A stretch of 64,000 nt of DNA from Lasiosphaeris hirsuta (Eukaryota; Ascomycota; Sordariomycetes; Sordariales; Lasiosphaeriaceae), in assembly GCA_030549175.1 (NCBI GenBank), contig JAUKUA010000004.1, positions 5,704,001-5,768,000 on the forward strand, given 5' to 3'. Both the position numbers and the translations under genes were made by a program. Shown here piece by piece: positions 32,309 through 43,248 of this stretch. Numbering within the stretch: position 1 is the stretch's first letter; each line of letters opens with the position of its first letter. The notes under the pieces were generated by a model. That model did not search any database and was not told where the DNA came from. It saw nothing but the letters and a program-made list of their open reading frames with translations.

Positions 32309-33141
32309 AAAGCCCCTAGTAACAAATAGATACTGTGTTTTTTAACATATACTTTTCAAGCTGGCCGTAGAATTTACCTCTTTTCCTTGCTCAATGCCAT
32401 TTACATTGGCCCGTCTTTCATGGTTGGTAAACCGACGGTGTCTCGGGAGACTTACGGTAGACTGGTAACGTCGATACTGGGCCGACGGAATTGAGCTAGA
32501 CTGTGGCCCTTGAGGATTAGGTTCGATAAATTAGACGTGCTCTACTAGTGGCTCATTGTTATATACGGCGTAAACGAACTCGGAGGTTTGGCCGTGCGGA
32601 TAGACAGATGGCTTGGTGTTGCAACGGCCGTTTTGCACCCGCTCTATTGTGGGCAAGCCTGGAAAGCCGGACCCACGGTTAGGTCACGCCCGGAGTGCAA
32701 TCAGGGGTGTAATGAAGTGGTGGCTAGGCTACAAGAATCAGCCGAGCTTACTCCTAAGGGGGTCATAAGGAGGTGAGGAGGGGGCGGCACGGCACAAGTA
32801 CCTACAATGCAGAAGGCCTATCAGCGCATCCACTGGAGAGTTATGGCATGCGAACTGCAGCAGATTCCTGGAAATGGCTAATTGAGGGGTTTCTCTCCTG
32901 CATTGGACGCTATGCCCCGTACAATCCAGCGTCGAAGGTCGTGGGGACATGGCATCATCACTTTATCCTCGGCATCAGGGATTCCGTTAGTGCATATCAT
33001 AGCACGATCAGGCGCCTAAATAAAATACTTGTGAATTTTTTCTACAGGCACCCAGCTTCATAAACCCGCAGCCTACTCTTCCCTCTCATTTCCTTTTTTG
33101 ACAAAATTCAGAATCCAGAGCACAAAACTTACATTCACACC
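32309..33141. other. Intergenic, promoter of the F-box-like gene
   Basis: No gene was recognised. The last 100 bases form the leader of the gene starting at 33142. Confidence 0.45.
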
Positions 33142-34185
33142 ATGTCATGCTCAGCCTCCCTTCTCGGCATTCCCCTCGAGGTGCGAGCTATGGTCATCCG
33201 ACTAGTCATTCTAGCTCCCCAGTCAGATGTTCCGAAACCAGATGAGTTGTGCAATCAGCAACGCCGACCACTCGACAAAATAGTAATCGGCTCGATGAGG
33301 AAACTTGAAGCCCGTCGCACCCTGTTCCCCGTGGAACCTGCCACAAACCCTGCACTACCTCTGCTCCTCACCAACCGCCAGCTTCTCGACGAAACGCTTG
33401 ATACATTGCAACGCACCTTCAACGTTAACACCCCTCCGTCTTACACAGCTGATGTTATCTACCTTGACGACGGCACGCTCTGGCCGACCTGGCTCTCTAC
33501 ACCGGTTCGCGCCTCGCACGCCGATACGATACACGCCCAGTTCCGGATTTTTCAGTGCCCCGACGGTCTACACCCCGACTCACAACCACCGCGCAGATCG
33601 TTCAACGGCGGCGCCGTCATGTGGTCCCTCTACCATCTACTACTCGGCTCTCTAGGATCTGGGAGCCACGGACCGTGCGGCCTGCCCATTTCTGTCAACC
33701 GGCTAGTATTGGACTTCCTACCCGCCACCGAGCCTGACATGCTCTCGCTGGGCCCCGTCGTTAGCTGGGAATGGGTTTCCGACCCAAAAGAGATTGGCGA
33801 GCGAGTATTCGCAAAAGACATACGCGAGAAGGTCTCCGACTATTTCCAGCTGCCAGCTCCGCTGCAGGCGCTGGACCAGCTTGACGCTGGAACGGCGGCC
33901 GCGGCCCGGCTGATGTGCTTTGTTCTGCGAATGCTCGAGTGGCTTGCGGGACTGAGCAGTGATACGTCTGACTATGGCAAGGTGCTCTATGAGCAGATTG
34001 GGGCCATTGAGCTTCGCCTAGATGGGAAGCTGCACAAGACTTTGGACCTGGGGAGTTATCTAGGAAATGTGTCGAGCTGGGGAGAAGGTGAGGGGAGTTA
34101 CTGTTATCAGAAATGGCACAGTGAGTTTGTTCCATGGAAGCGAGTGGTGGGAGTGAGAAGACGAAAGTTGGGTATGTCGGTGTAA
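33142..34185 (+). CDS. Hypothetical protein with F-box/2EXR-like N-terminus
   Basis: A single exon encodes 347 aa, starting at an ATG in good context (ACACC before it). The N-terminus LLGIPLEVRAMVIRLVI resembles the LPxExRxxIY start of the fungal 2EXR and F-box-like families. It is followed by LPLLLTNRQLLDETLDTL, which fits the conserved L-L-x-x-CRQ-hxxE pattern of these proteins. The rest has no signal peptide, no membrane helix and no catalytic motif. Such proteins are numerous in Sordariomycetes and mostly uncharacterised; if the F-box resemblance is real, it could recruit substrates to an SCF ubiquitin ligase. Confidence 0.75.
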   Translation: MSCSASLLGIPLEVRAMVIRLVILAPQSDVPKPDELCNQQRRPLDKIVIGSMRKLEARRTLFPVEPATNPALPLLLTNRQLLDETLDTLQRTFNVNTPPSYTADVIYLDDGTLWPTWLSTPVRASHADTIHAQFRIFQCPDGLHPDSQPPRRSFNGGAVMWSLYHLLLGSLGSGSHGPCGLPISVNRLVLDFLPATEPDMLSLGPVVSWEWVSDPKEIGERVFAKDIREKVSDYFQLPAPLQALDQLDAGTAAAARLMCFVLRMLEWLAGLSSDTSDYGKVLYEQIGAIELRLDGKLHKTLDLGSYLGNVSSWGEGEGSYCYQKWHSEFVPWKRVVGVRRRKLGMSV

Positions 34186-34820
34186 GACTCGTAGTGATAT
34201 ACGCAACTTCGTGCTCGACTTCACATTGCTCCCATCCATTACCCCTACCTACCCCTGTCGTCAGCCACATCGCCAGAATGTTGGTGACGTCCAAAAACTC
34301 ATGGGACTCATCAATTTCTCTTTCGCCCATAAAAACTACTCCCCCGCCAGCACAAGAGCAAAACCTCGACCTCCTGGTGCATCACCGTGCTGCTAGCCAG
34401 TTTTTTAATACCAAAACCCCGTCGACGTCCATTTCAGCTGACCCCGCTCATTGAAGACTGCACAGCCAGCTGTGCGGAATAATGTTCTCTGTATCAAAAC
34501 GCTTTGGGATGTGAAATCCCTGGTCCCGCATGCCAAGCCTCCATTTGTGCTGCCGGAGAAGGCTGTTTGGCCAATCATCTCCACGTCCTTGGACGCGGGA
34601 GCTCCGCGGTCTGCACGCACATACCCCCCGAACGTGCCAACGGGCGGCAAGGTTGCGACGCCACCGCTATCAGGGTCACAGTTTGGGGAATACTCTGAAG
34701 GGTGCAGAGGCCGGCGTGTCGTGTAAAAAGCGACATTCCTCTTGATTATTGGCTCCCTGCTGGTACAAAGCTTCGTTCAAATCAAATCTCCACCACGCTG
34801 CCTTGACATCACAGCTCTCC
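34186..34820. other. Intergenic with an unassigned cysteine-containing frame
   Basis: A plus-strand frame at 34504-34698 contains GCEIPGPACQASICAAGEGC, but it has no start, signal peptide or supported splice sites. I could not match it to a family, so no gene is called. Confidence 0.35.
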
Positions 34821-34868
34821 CCATCCGCTTCCCCATCCGCTTCCCCATCCGCTTCTCCATCCGCTCCT
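34821..34868. repeat. 12-bp tandem repeat (four copies)
   Basis: CCATCCGCTTCC is repeated four times, the last two copies with substitutions, ending 21 bp before the ferric reductase start codon. It lies in the 5' leader and is pyrimidine-rich on the coding strand. Confidence 0.85.
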
Positions 34869-34889
34869 CCTTTGACATCTGCCTTCACC

Positions 34890-37043
34890 ATGGGAGCCTT
34901 GACATTTATAAAATGCCTTTTCCTACTTGGCTCCCCCACGGTTGCACAGGACTTCCTTGTCGGTTACGGCAACTCCCCTACGATCCCATCTGCGCACAAT
35001 CATGTCTACAAGCCTTCAGGCCGTACTTGTTGAACTGCTCCGATCTCGAAGCGGCCAAGAAGCCTTTTGATCCGCTGGCGCCGGCAACATCGCCAAGCTG
35101 TTATGCAAAAGACACACCTTTTCTGACATCTGTCGCGTGGTGCTTCAGCAGCAAGTGCCCTGAGGAGAGCACTGCTAAGCTGGAGGGCTACTGGCAGCAG
35201 AGCGTTAGCGGGCTCAAAGCGGTTCCCCCGAAGTGGGCGTACTCAGTTACGCTGGACAAGGTTGACCCGAAGCCACCGTCGCACCAGCTGACGTTCAACG
35301 ACACTCACCTCAACCGCACATCACTTATTGTAGAAAGTTTGTACCTCAGCAGCTGGAATGGGATGAGCGCACTTTACCGGGAAGAAGTGAACGAGTCAAA
35401 GTTTGGGCGAGTATTCCCCGCGCCACAAGTTGGGTCGGCTGTGTCACTGACCAGAAGAATAGCATTATCCTCCTCACAATGGCACTAGGACTCCCCATTG
35501 TTCTTACTTGGGTACGGGTCTTACCATACATACAAGGCATTTCAGACTGGGTACGATATTTACCCTCTTATCCAACAACAGTCTTACTAAGTAGCTCTCA
35601 CACAACCAGATAAAACCGTATTTAGTCTACCCATCCACCCTCGGCACGTACCAGACCCGCCCGCTACCATTCCGACTCGGCAACGCCCCAACGCTCGGCC
35701 AAACTCTCTACATTACCATTTTCAGCATCCTCAACATTCTTCTCACCGCAGTCGACTACAATTCCCTCCAGCCCAATGCCTTCTTCCTTACCCAGTATAA
35801 AGAAGTGGTCAATTACATCTGTATCCGCACTGGCGCCTTCGCTTTTGTTCTCCTTCCCATCCTCCTACTCTTTTCCTCACGTAACAACATCCTCCTCCAT
35901 CTCTCCAACTGGACCCATTCCACTTTCTTCCTTCTCCATCGGTGGATCGCCCGATTGTTCATGGTCTACGTCGTGATACACTCTATTACCGCGCTGCAGA
36001 TCTATCGCTTTTTTGAGAATACAAGCTGGTGGGCATGGGGTATCGTCGCCACCATCCTCACGGTTGTTCTTACAGTAGGGAGCGGGCTGTATGTGCGCAA
36101 GGCGCAGTATGAGTTGTTTTTGCTATCTCATATATCCTTGGCCGTCTTGGTGATTGTAGGGAGTTGGTACCACCTTGTCGGGTGGTATGTGTACCTAGGA
36201 AAGACGATCGCAAGGAAGAATACACTAGGGTATGAGCTGTGGCTGTACTTTGCAATTGCCGTGTGGTTTTTTGACCGGCTGGTGAGGATTGGCAGGGTGG
36301 TCAGGTGCGGTGCACAGAAAGTAAGTGTCACAGAGCTGGGGGACGGCTATGTACGTGTGGATTTCCCTAGAGTGCGTTGGGGCACAGAACCAGGGCGACA
36401 TGTGTTTGCTTATTTCCCGACACTCAGGCCGTGGACACCTTGGGAAAACCACCCATTCTCGGTCGTTCCCACGAGCTTGCTGAGTAGCTTGGCCGAGCGG
36501 GCAAAGCTTGACAGTCCTGTGGACGAAGAAAAGCAAATTACGTCTTCACACGCCAAACCGACGGTCAACACAAGCTCCGGGATCACGCTGTTCATCCGGA
36601 AGTCGACGGGGATGACGAGCTACTTGAAGACCAACGGTAACCTTCTCGCATTCCTGGATGGCCCGTACGCTAGTAATTCCAAGCGGGGTATTCTGCGTTG
36701 CGATCGGGTACTTCTCATTGCGGGTGGCATTGGCATTACGGGAGCGCTGCCGTGGGCACACAGTCATTTGAACACCAAACTGGCCTGGAGTGTAAAAGAG
36801 GAAGCTCGCGGTTTGGTGGATGCGGTCAATTTGGGAGGAGTTTTGTCGAAAGAGGTTCGGATTGGATCGCGGTTCGATGTGTGGGAGCTAATTACGGAAG
36901 AAGAAAATGCTGGCTGGGCTCGTGTGGGCGTCGTTATCTGTGGGCCGGGTAGTCTTTGCGATGACGCGAGGGCTGCTGTTGTTGCCGCAGGGAGAAGAGC
37001 CAAGACTATCTTTGAGCTTGAGATTGATGCATTCTCTTGGTAG
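34890..37043 (+). CDS. FRE-type ferric/metal reductase (single-base frameshift in exon 1)
   Basis: Exons 34890-35410, 35455-35550 and 35610-37043 (introns 44 and 59 nt) would give about 683 aa. The start MGALTFIKCLFLLGSPTVAQ is a signal peptide leading to DFLVGYGNSP. The frame must then shift by one base to continue YDPICAQSCLQ; a run of four C at 34975-34978 would need to be five. The rest is a complete FRE reductase. It has a cysteine-containing ectodomain, several membrane helices, two bis-heme His pairs (LLLHRW...VIHS and LLSHIS...SWYHL), the FAD-binding HPFSVV, the NADPH-binding GGIGITGALP and the C-terminal CGPGSLCDDAR. It would reduce extracellular Fe3+ or Cu2+ for uptake. The lesion is either a sequence error or an inactivating mutation. 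Confidence 0.9.
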
Positions 37044-37846
37044 CGTTACTTGACGCTGAGATGGACCATTTTGTTATGGGACGCTTGGCAAAGGGGACTT
37101 GTCGAGGACCCAAAAATACGGGCTAGTGAATGGTAGACGAAGGGAGATTGGACCAATCCAAGATGGGACTCTGAGGTCGGCTAAGGACTTACTGATCCGT
37201 TATCCATTAAAAACTAGGAAAAAGACAACACTAGGATTAAGCAAGTGATCAGTAGGAGAATAGGCTGATGTGCTCCCAAAAAAGGAGTGTGACTGGCTCC
37301 TTAGTATGTTCCAAGCCAGGAAGCAACACGTAGAATGTACAATCAAAACCTGGTTTAATTCAAGTTATTTATTGGTGTGGAACCCGCTACTAAAAGGGAT
37401 ATTGAAGCCCCGAAAAGGCTTCCCAACATCAACAGCAACTGTGACATTCCAAAATTTATATTTGTTACTTTGAAAGACCTTCCCCGATGCACGACGAGGT
37501 CCGTTTCTCCTAGTCGTTGCACCTTCCTGCGCTAAGAAACAAAAACAAGGGTTGCATTGTAACCTGGAACCGACCACTTTGATATGATTGGGTCACTCGG
37601 AAATCTCTCGACGCCATTGGCTGTCTTTATTATTCCTCCACCACATTTTCATGTCAGATGGCTTTCATTCCAGGAGGAAGCCGTGCTTCACTTTTCCGAC
37701 ATCTTCTCTCGGGAAATTGATAGTTTCCGGTGCCGCGCACCATCTAGGTTAAAAGGCCGCTCAGCTGCACAACAAGAAATCCAGTCTCCATCATCCTCAT
37801 CACCAAAAACACAACACCACAGTTAGATCCTCGCTCAGATCCAGAC
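37044..37846. other. Intergenic, promoter of the SDR gene
   Basis: No gene was seen. The open frames here lack motifs. The end of the region is the SDR leader. Confidence 0.5.
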
Positions 37847-38813
37847 ATGTCTGCCTTGACCACTCCAACTTTGAAGGCTTCTTCCTTGGCGGGAAAGGTT
37901 GTTCTTCTAACCGGGACCAACAGCGGTCTTGGAAGGCAATGCGCGCTTGAGCTCGCCAAGCTAAACCCAGAAAGGATATGGATGACTGCTCGCAGCCCGC
38001 AGAAGGGCAAAGAAGCCGTTGACTACGTCATGCGACTTGTGCCGGGCGCGGCCGTCGAGTTCTTGGAGCTCGACTTAAGCTCGTTTGACTCCATCAAGCG
38101 TGCAGCCAAGATTGTGGTTGCCTCTTCAGTGCAGCTGGATGTCTTGGTGCTCAACGCTGGACGTAAGTACAGTACAACCTATTAATTTCTCCCGGTACTG
38201 ACCAAAGCATATTGCTCTAGTCATGGGGTGCCCTCCAAGCCTTACCGCCGAAGGATATGAGATCCAAATGGGTACTAATCATGTTGGCCATGCCCTCCTC
38301 CTCAACCTCCTGACCCCCCTGCTCCTCAGCACGTCGTCGACTGGCAACCCCGCTCGTGTCATCAGTCTCTCATCGTCAGCTTGGAAGCACGCTGGAAAAG
38401 AAAGGATCCAATTTGACACTCTAAAGTCGTTGACGGGCGCTACGCCTGTTAGCCGCTATATCCAAAGCAAGACGGCAAACATGCTGTACGCACTCGAATT
38501 TGCTAAGCGCAACCCCCAGCTGATCGTGGTATCAATCGACCCCGGCGAGGTTGATACTCAGCTTTTCACCCGCGAACCAGGTGATGAGCAAATGGTATAT
38601 TTGCAGACTGAGGTGGCCCCAAAGCTTGTGAAGCCGGTCGAAGTGGGAGTGAAGAATCACATCTGGGCGGCAACAGCTTCCGTTGTGGAGACTGGGAGAC
38701 ACTATGAGCCAGTTGGGGTAGCAGCGGAACCGGTCGGGCTCTTGGCAGACGACCAGCTTGCAAATGAGGTGTGGGAATGGACGGAAAGGGAGCTGGCAGG
38801 GCAGGGTATATAA
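37847..38813 (+). CDS. Short-chain dehydrogenase/reductase
   Basis: Two exons, 37847-38162 and 38221-38813, encode 302 aa, with a 58-nt intron (GTAAGT...CTGAC...CTCTAG). The Rossmann cofactor motif is TGTNSGLG (22-29). DLSS, NAG, a Ser cluster (ISLSSSAW) and the catalytic YIQSK (Tyr185, Lys189) follow in the classical order. The arginine-rich end of the second strand (TARSPQKG) favours NADP(H). It is closest in style to fungal retinol-dehydrogenase or WW-domain-oxidoreductase-like SDRs that act on lipophilic alcohols or ketones. No membrane anchor or targeting signal is present. The substrate cannot be inferred. Confidence 0.92.
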
Positions 38814-39062
38814 CTCGGTCTACATAGGTACATGATCCTTGCAGATAATAAAGTCGGGGGTGGTGTGGGAAAACAAGTCTTTTCTTTCACTTTCAGTTGC
38901 ATGAATGCATTCTCCCATTTACATTTACCACGGCAAAAGAACAATAGTTTGACAAGAATCCATATGATCCTTTACGAAATTGACTACATTGGGGATCCTT
39001 GGCCCACTCCCCCTCGACTCTTCTGTTGACGGTTGCTGCGTTATTTACCACCACTTCCACCC

Positions 39063-39558
39063 TTAAGAGCATGAAACCGTGTTTCCAGCAAGTCGGCACC
39101 CTAGCGTGATTAGTTAGCATAGACCTAACAGTGGTTGGGTTAAGAGAGTGTCGCTACTCACGTCCATGAAAGATTGTGCTGATATATTGAAAGTGTTAGT
39201 CAACTCAAAACGATGGCAGTGCTTTATGGGGCAGCAGTCCAGTGGAGTTGCGATATCATTGAGAAAACTCTTACCCAGCACCGTCTGTCCAGAACGAGCA
39301 GTCGACATCTCGCAAAATGGTGTTTCCATCGTTCATTCTAGTACACGCCTCGTGTACACGGACTTTCCACTCATCCGATTAGCCAAGACTTCTTTTTACA
39401 TTGGCCCAAGATTGAATTATCGGCAGCGCGAACTCACTATCTCGTATGGTATACCAGTTGTTGTTCGCAACCCACACTCCAGCGCCGTCTTTTGTCCATG
39501 CCTGAATGCCAGATGACAGCATGAGGGCAGTGGAGATAATGACAGCGGTAAAACGCAT
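39063..39558 (-). CDS. Small secreted protein, 87 aa, four cysteines
   Basis: Four exons encode 87 aa: 39438-39558, 39275-39362, 39162-39178 and 39063-39100. The introns are 75, 96 and 61 nt, all with GTGAGT or GTAAGA donors and AG acceptors; the third exon is only 17 nt. A signal peptide (MRFTAVIISTALMLSSGIQA) precedes a short mature domain with Cys in EAC, DCS, RCR and SCS, enough for two disulfides. It ends a few residues after the last Cys. Four exons in 264 coding bases is unusual, but every junction is consistent in phase and the product reads as one coherent secreted peptide. It is a candidate effector or antimicrobial-type protein; no named family is recognised. Confidence 0.8.
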
Positions 39559-40305
39559 TTTGATGGCGTTTTAAATGATGGTTAGGGCGGATATGACAGT
39601 TGGAGGTGTAAAAGGTGGGCTTGGAAATGTTTGTGATGATTGCAGTGAAGATTTCCCATACCTAGGGAGAGGACAGTGTACTTAAATACATCCTGATCAT
39701 TCCTTTTCGGACACCTCGAGGCTATGAAGCAACGAGTATCTGCTTCAGTTAATCTCATGCTATTGAAGTTGATCAAATTTTCGCCATGTTGGTCGCGGTT
39801 TGAAGTAGATGCATTATCGTTTAGATCGGCTTTAAAGGCTTTGATAATTTGGATAAGGGGATCTTAATTGATGTCAGACTCGGTAAGCAGCAATATGACG
39901 TAGCGAGGGACCATGCATGAGGAAAATCCTGACGAGGACTATATATCCGTAAGGAATACAAACGTGCGTAAGACGGTTACCCCAACTACCTAACATAGAA
40001 AGCTGGTACCCCTCGATACAGTAAGTATTCCCTCAGGGATGGAACTTCTTTGATATATGGATACCTGCCGCTAAAATGTATGGACCTTTGGAGTGGTGGG
40101 TCTTCTATCAGGTAGAATGGCTAAAACCTCGTAAATCCTTTCCGTCTTACCAACAAGCCCTACAATATTGGAGATATTACCAACTCAATACATCAACCAT
40201 ATTTCACACATGAAAGTCATGATTGACAAAACGAGTGAATGAGACTCTCGCTGTGTTAATAAAGAATATAACAATCTGCTCAAATAGATAGTGGGTCTTC
40301 ATATA
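39559..40305. other. Intergenic, promoter of the 87-aa secreted protein gene
   Basis: No coding sequence was recognised. The region is somewhat AT-rich. Confidence 0.5.
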
Positions 40306-41616
40306 TTAGCGGTTCCCGTTTAACTCCTGGGGCCAGTTTGCAGGACAGCTTCCGGTACACGTCAAACCCATGTCGGCTTGGTTGCGAATATTGGAACATA
40401 GAACCTTTGCCGTGCCACCAGCCTTGGGCCGGATGTCAATGTCCTCAAACTTGAAGTTTTTGCATGGTGCGGCCGAAGAGCAGTGCATCCCTGCTGCAAC
40501 ATTGTACCGGCTTGTCCCTTTAATGTTGGACCAGGTTATATCCTCGATGGGTAGGCGCGAGCTGTCGCAACCTTGGCCTGAATAGATGCACGGGGTGACG
40601 TAGATAGGTTGATTGACGTCGCTAAACTCAAAGTTGCGGAAGGTGACGTTGCGGACGCGGCCCTGGCCTGGATATGTCTTAATCCAAGCTGCATTAGACG
40701 AGTGGTTGCACTTAAAATCCTGGAACAAGACATTGTCGATATTGTCAGGCCCGTTGCCATTGCCCAGTGACCCAATGACGGCGCATCCAGACTCATAGCA
40801 CGTCACATTGCGAACGTCGATATTCTTGCTGTTGCCCTTGACAGAGATGCAGTCGTCGTAGCATTCCACAGTCCAATTTCGAATCGTGATGTCCTCGGAG
40901 TTCCATGTGTCGATGCCGTCTGTATTCACAGCGGACCACCGCGAGTTGCTTCGAGTTCCTATTCCATTTATTAACAACCATTTTTTTGTTGGGGGGGAAA
41001 GAAAAGAAAAAAGGAGAAAACTATCGTCAGGAGCAGACGTACTCATATCGAGGTTAGTTAAAGTGACGTTCTTACAATATGCTGAAAAAATATGCCAAAA
41101 TTGCGATTGTCGCCAAGTGATGCCGTCTACCAGAACATTGGTTGCGTGCCAAAGCGTTAAGTTGATAGGCCTTCCTCGGCGATTGCTGCCGTCTCGGTTC
41201 TCGTCTATCCACGCCTGACCATTTCCATCGAACAGAGCTTTGCCATGTCCACGCAGTGCAATATCAGTTCCGCCCAACTTCCAGCCCGTGTGAAGGCTTG
41301 CATATGTCACGGGTAAAGTGTTGCTAATCCAGTATTGCAGGTTATCGGCACTCCACACCCACTTGCCGTAGATATCGATGCTGACGTTCTTGAGGTTGGT
41401 AAACTCCATGACTTGGCGGATGTTGTAGGTGCCCTCTTGAAAAACGATGTGGCTGTTCGTCGCACATTGTTGGAATGCTTTCTTGATCTGGGGTGTGTCG
41501 TCGCCAGAGCCTAGTGGCGTAACGGTACATGTTGAGTCGGAGACGATGACCTCTGCAGCGATTTCAAGCCCCGCCCAGGCCCACAGAAGTAAAAGGACTT
41601 TTTTAGGAAACTTCAT
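40306..41616 (-). CDS. GH28 pectin-degrading enzyme (exo-polygalacturonase-like)
   Basis: Two exons, 41043-41616 and 40306-40958, encode 408 aa. The 84-nt intron (GTACGT...GGAATAG) is a multiple of three and can be read through, but its translation is not conserved-looking. A signal peptide covers about residues 1-21. The right-handed beta-helix GH28 core has NTDGID (203-208) and DDC (226-228), the catalytic aspartates. The usual GHG histidine site is replaced (SGCAVIGSLG, 248-257), and the RIK motif reads WIK. It is close in style to fungal exo-acting polygalacturonases and xylogalacturonan hydrolases. Several N-glycosylation sites are present. It should act outside the cell on pectin or rhamnogalacturonan. 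The altered His and Arg positions leave its specificity uncertain. Confidence 0.88.
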   Translation of the reverse strand: MKFPKKVLLLLWAWAGLEIAAEVIVSDSTCTVTPLGSGDDTPQIKKAFQQCATNSHIVFQEGTYNIRQVMEFTNLKNVSIDIYGKWVWSADNLQYWISNTLPVTYASLHTGWKLGGTDIALRGHGKALFDGNGQAWIDENRDGSNRRGRPINLTLWHATNVLVDGITWRQSQFWHIFSAYCKNVTLTNLDMSTSAPDDSFLLFSFLSPPTKKWLLINGIGTRSNSRWSAVNTDGIDTWNSEDITIRNWTVECYDDCISVKGNSKNIDVRNVTCYESGCAVIGSLGNGNGPDNIDNVLFQDFKCNHSSNAAWIKTYPGQGRVRNVTFRNFEFSDVNQPIYVTPCIYSGQGCDSSRLPIEDITWSNIKGTSRYNVAAGMHCSSAAPCKNFKFEDIDIRPKAGGTAKVLCSNIRNQADMGLTCTGSCPANWPQELNGNR

Positions 41617-43248
41617 CTTGGTTCGACATTGACTGGCTGCCGGAACTTTTTACACCAGTGGCAGTTAGTTAATCTCGCCCAGGACAGTTGCATCTTATAT
41701 AAAGACATGCACTCCAACGTCATGAGAGAGCGTCAACTCGGACAAATGATATCAACCCCACCTTGTACAGCTACCGGAACCTGATGGGTCGCGCCTAATC
41801 TCCTGAGTTTAAACAGAAAAGATCTGATTGGTGGAGTTTATTCACCGACCCCGCCCCACTGGCATTCCGGCATTTTAGGGTCCTAAGATTACAGTTGTGA
41901 TTTGGACTAAACCTCCGCATTCAAGCTACCTATTGATATTATAACAGAGGACTGCTGCCCTTTGTCCGTGCCCTCAGGTGTTTCGGGCCACAGCCTGCGG
42001 GATGTTGACATGGTTGGTCCACATTGACGCCATAATACCCGGAGTCCCCCCATCTTCCACAGCACTTATGAGGACGGAGAGAAGAACAACGGGCCATTTC
42101 TCGATTCTTCGAAGTAAGGTTGAACCACTTACTTACCCCGGCTGTCCCCAGGAACCTGGACCTCGGCCTTGCTGATATTTCAACTGATCAGCCAAATTGA
42201 CATTACTAATGTTATGTAAGATCATTACAAGCTCACTTCCGCGACTTCGCCTGAGTTTCTATTACACAAACTCACTTGAAAGTACTTGAAGAACTGGTTA
42301 TTGTTTTACTAGTACCTCTCACCCGAAAAGAAATCACGTCTACTAGTATGGCACTCTTTAGCGAAAGGAATGCCGATTACCTGTGAGGCTAGACCACTTA
42401 TATACCCATGTGCCATTTGGTGCGACAACTAGGTATAAAATCGAGCAACGCCGCAACTCTCTTTCGTAGTCACTACACTGTTGTGAGTCGGCTTTCGTAG
42501 TGGCAACCATGCCGACAATGAGTACAGATTTTATGGGCGAGGTTGAAAGACATTGTGATGTAGCAGATTGCTTTGGTTACCTTGAGGAGATGACACCACG
42601 GATGGGTGGCTTCGGGAGTGCGTCGAGCGGGGCGCACGCTGACTTTATATTTTAATTTATATTTTTGAACGGTGACCACTCTAACTCTTCCTCGCAAAGA
42701 GATGCATTTTGAACCGCCATTGATGCAGTGTAGCTGCCACAGAAGCTCATAAAGGCTACCGAGGCTGTGGGCACGTACCCGCAGGCTTGACGAGTTTGGG
42801 TTTCAATCAGGTACGCTCTCCTCTCTCCCATTGTGCAACTACACCGTCCCATCTCATGCACACGGGTCGACACGTGAGCCTGAAAATCATATACGTCCCC
42901 AACAAGAGTTCAAACCGATCACAATGGAAGCCTCAAAACCGCTATGCAGCTGAACTCATTAGCTCCGAATTCCTCCCCTCTCGCGGCTAGGGCTCAGTCT
43001 AGCCAGAACAAGAGCTGCTACATGAACCTGCCGACGGGATGAGCAAGGGAAGCGCTACGGGGAAGTTCCTCCACCACAGCCTCGACGAGCTACAGGCTTC
43101 CAGCCGAGGAGGCTGCAAATCTGCGCCTTCTTCATCCAAATCCTCAACCGGATTTCTGTCAAAGGGCATTTTCCTCCCGTTCCCGGCCATTTCAAAGTGG
43201 CTGGATCAGAGACTGTTAGCCTGGAGCGACTAGTTCCAGTCCCCCGGA
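41617..43248. other. Intergenic, about 1.6 kb, no gene supported
   Basis: Begins with the GH28 promoter. Short open frames are present on both strands without motif or splice support. Confidence 0.45.

Noticed and set aside
34450..34730. Cysteine-containing frame thought to be a small secreted protein
   Set aside because: No signal peptide, no clear start, and competing open frames on both strands; family match attempts by eye failed.
40959..41042. Reading the GH28 gene as one exon
   Set aside because: The 84-nt segment is open in frame but has GTACGT and ATAG ends, a Phe/Leu/Lys-rich translation, and breaks the conserved GH28 strand before NTDG.
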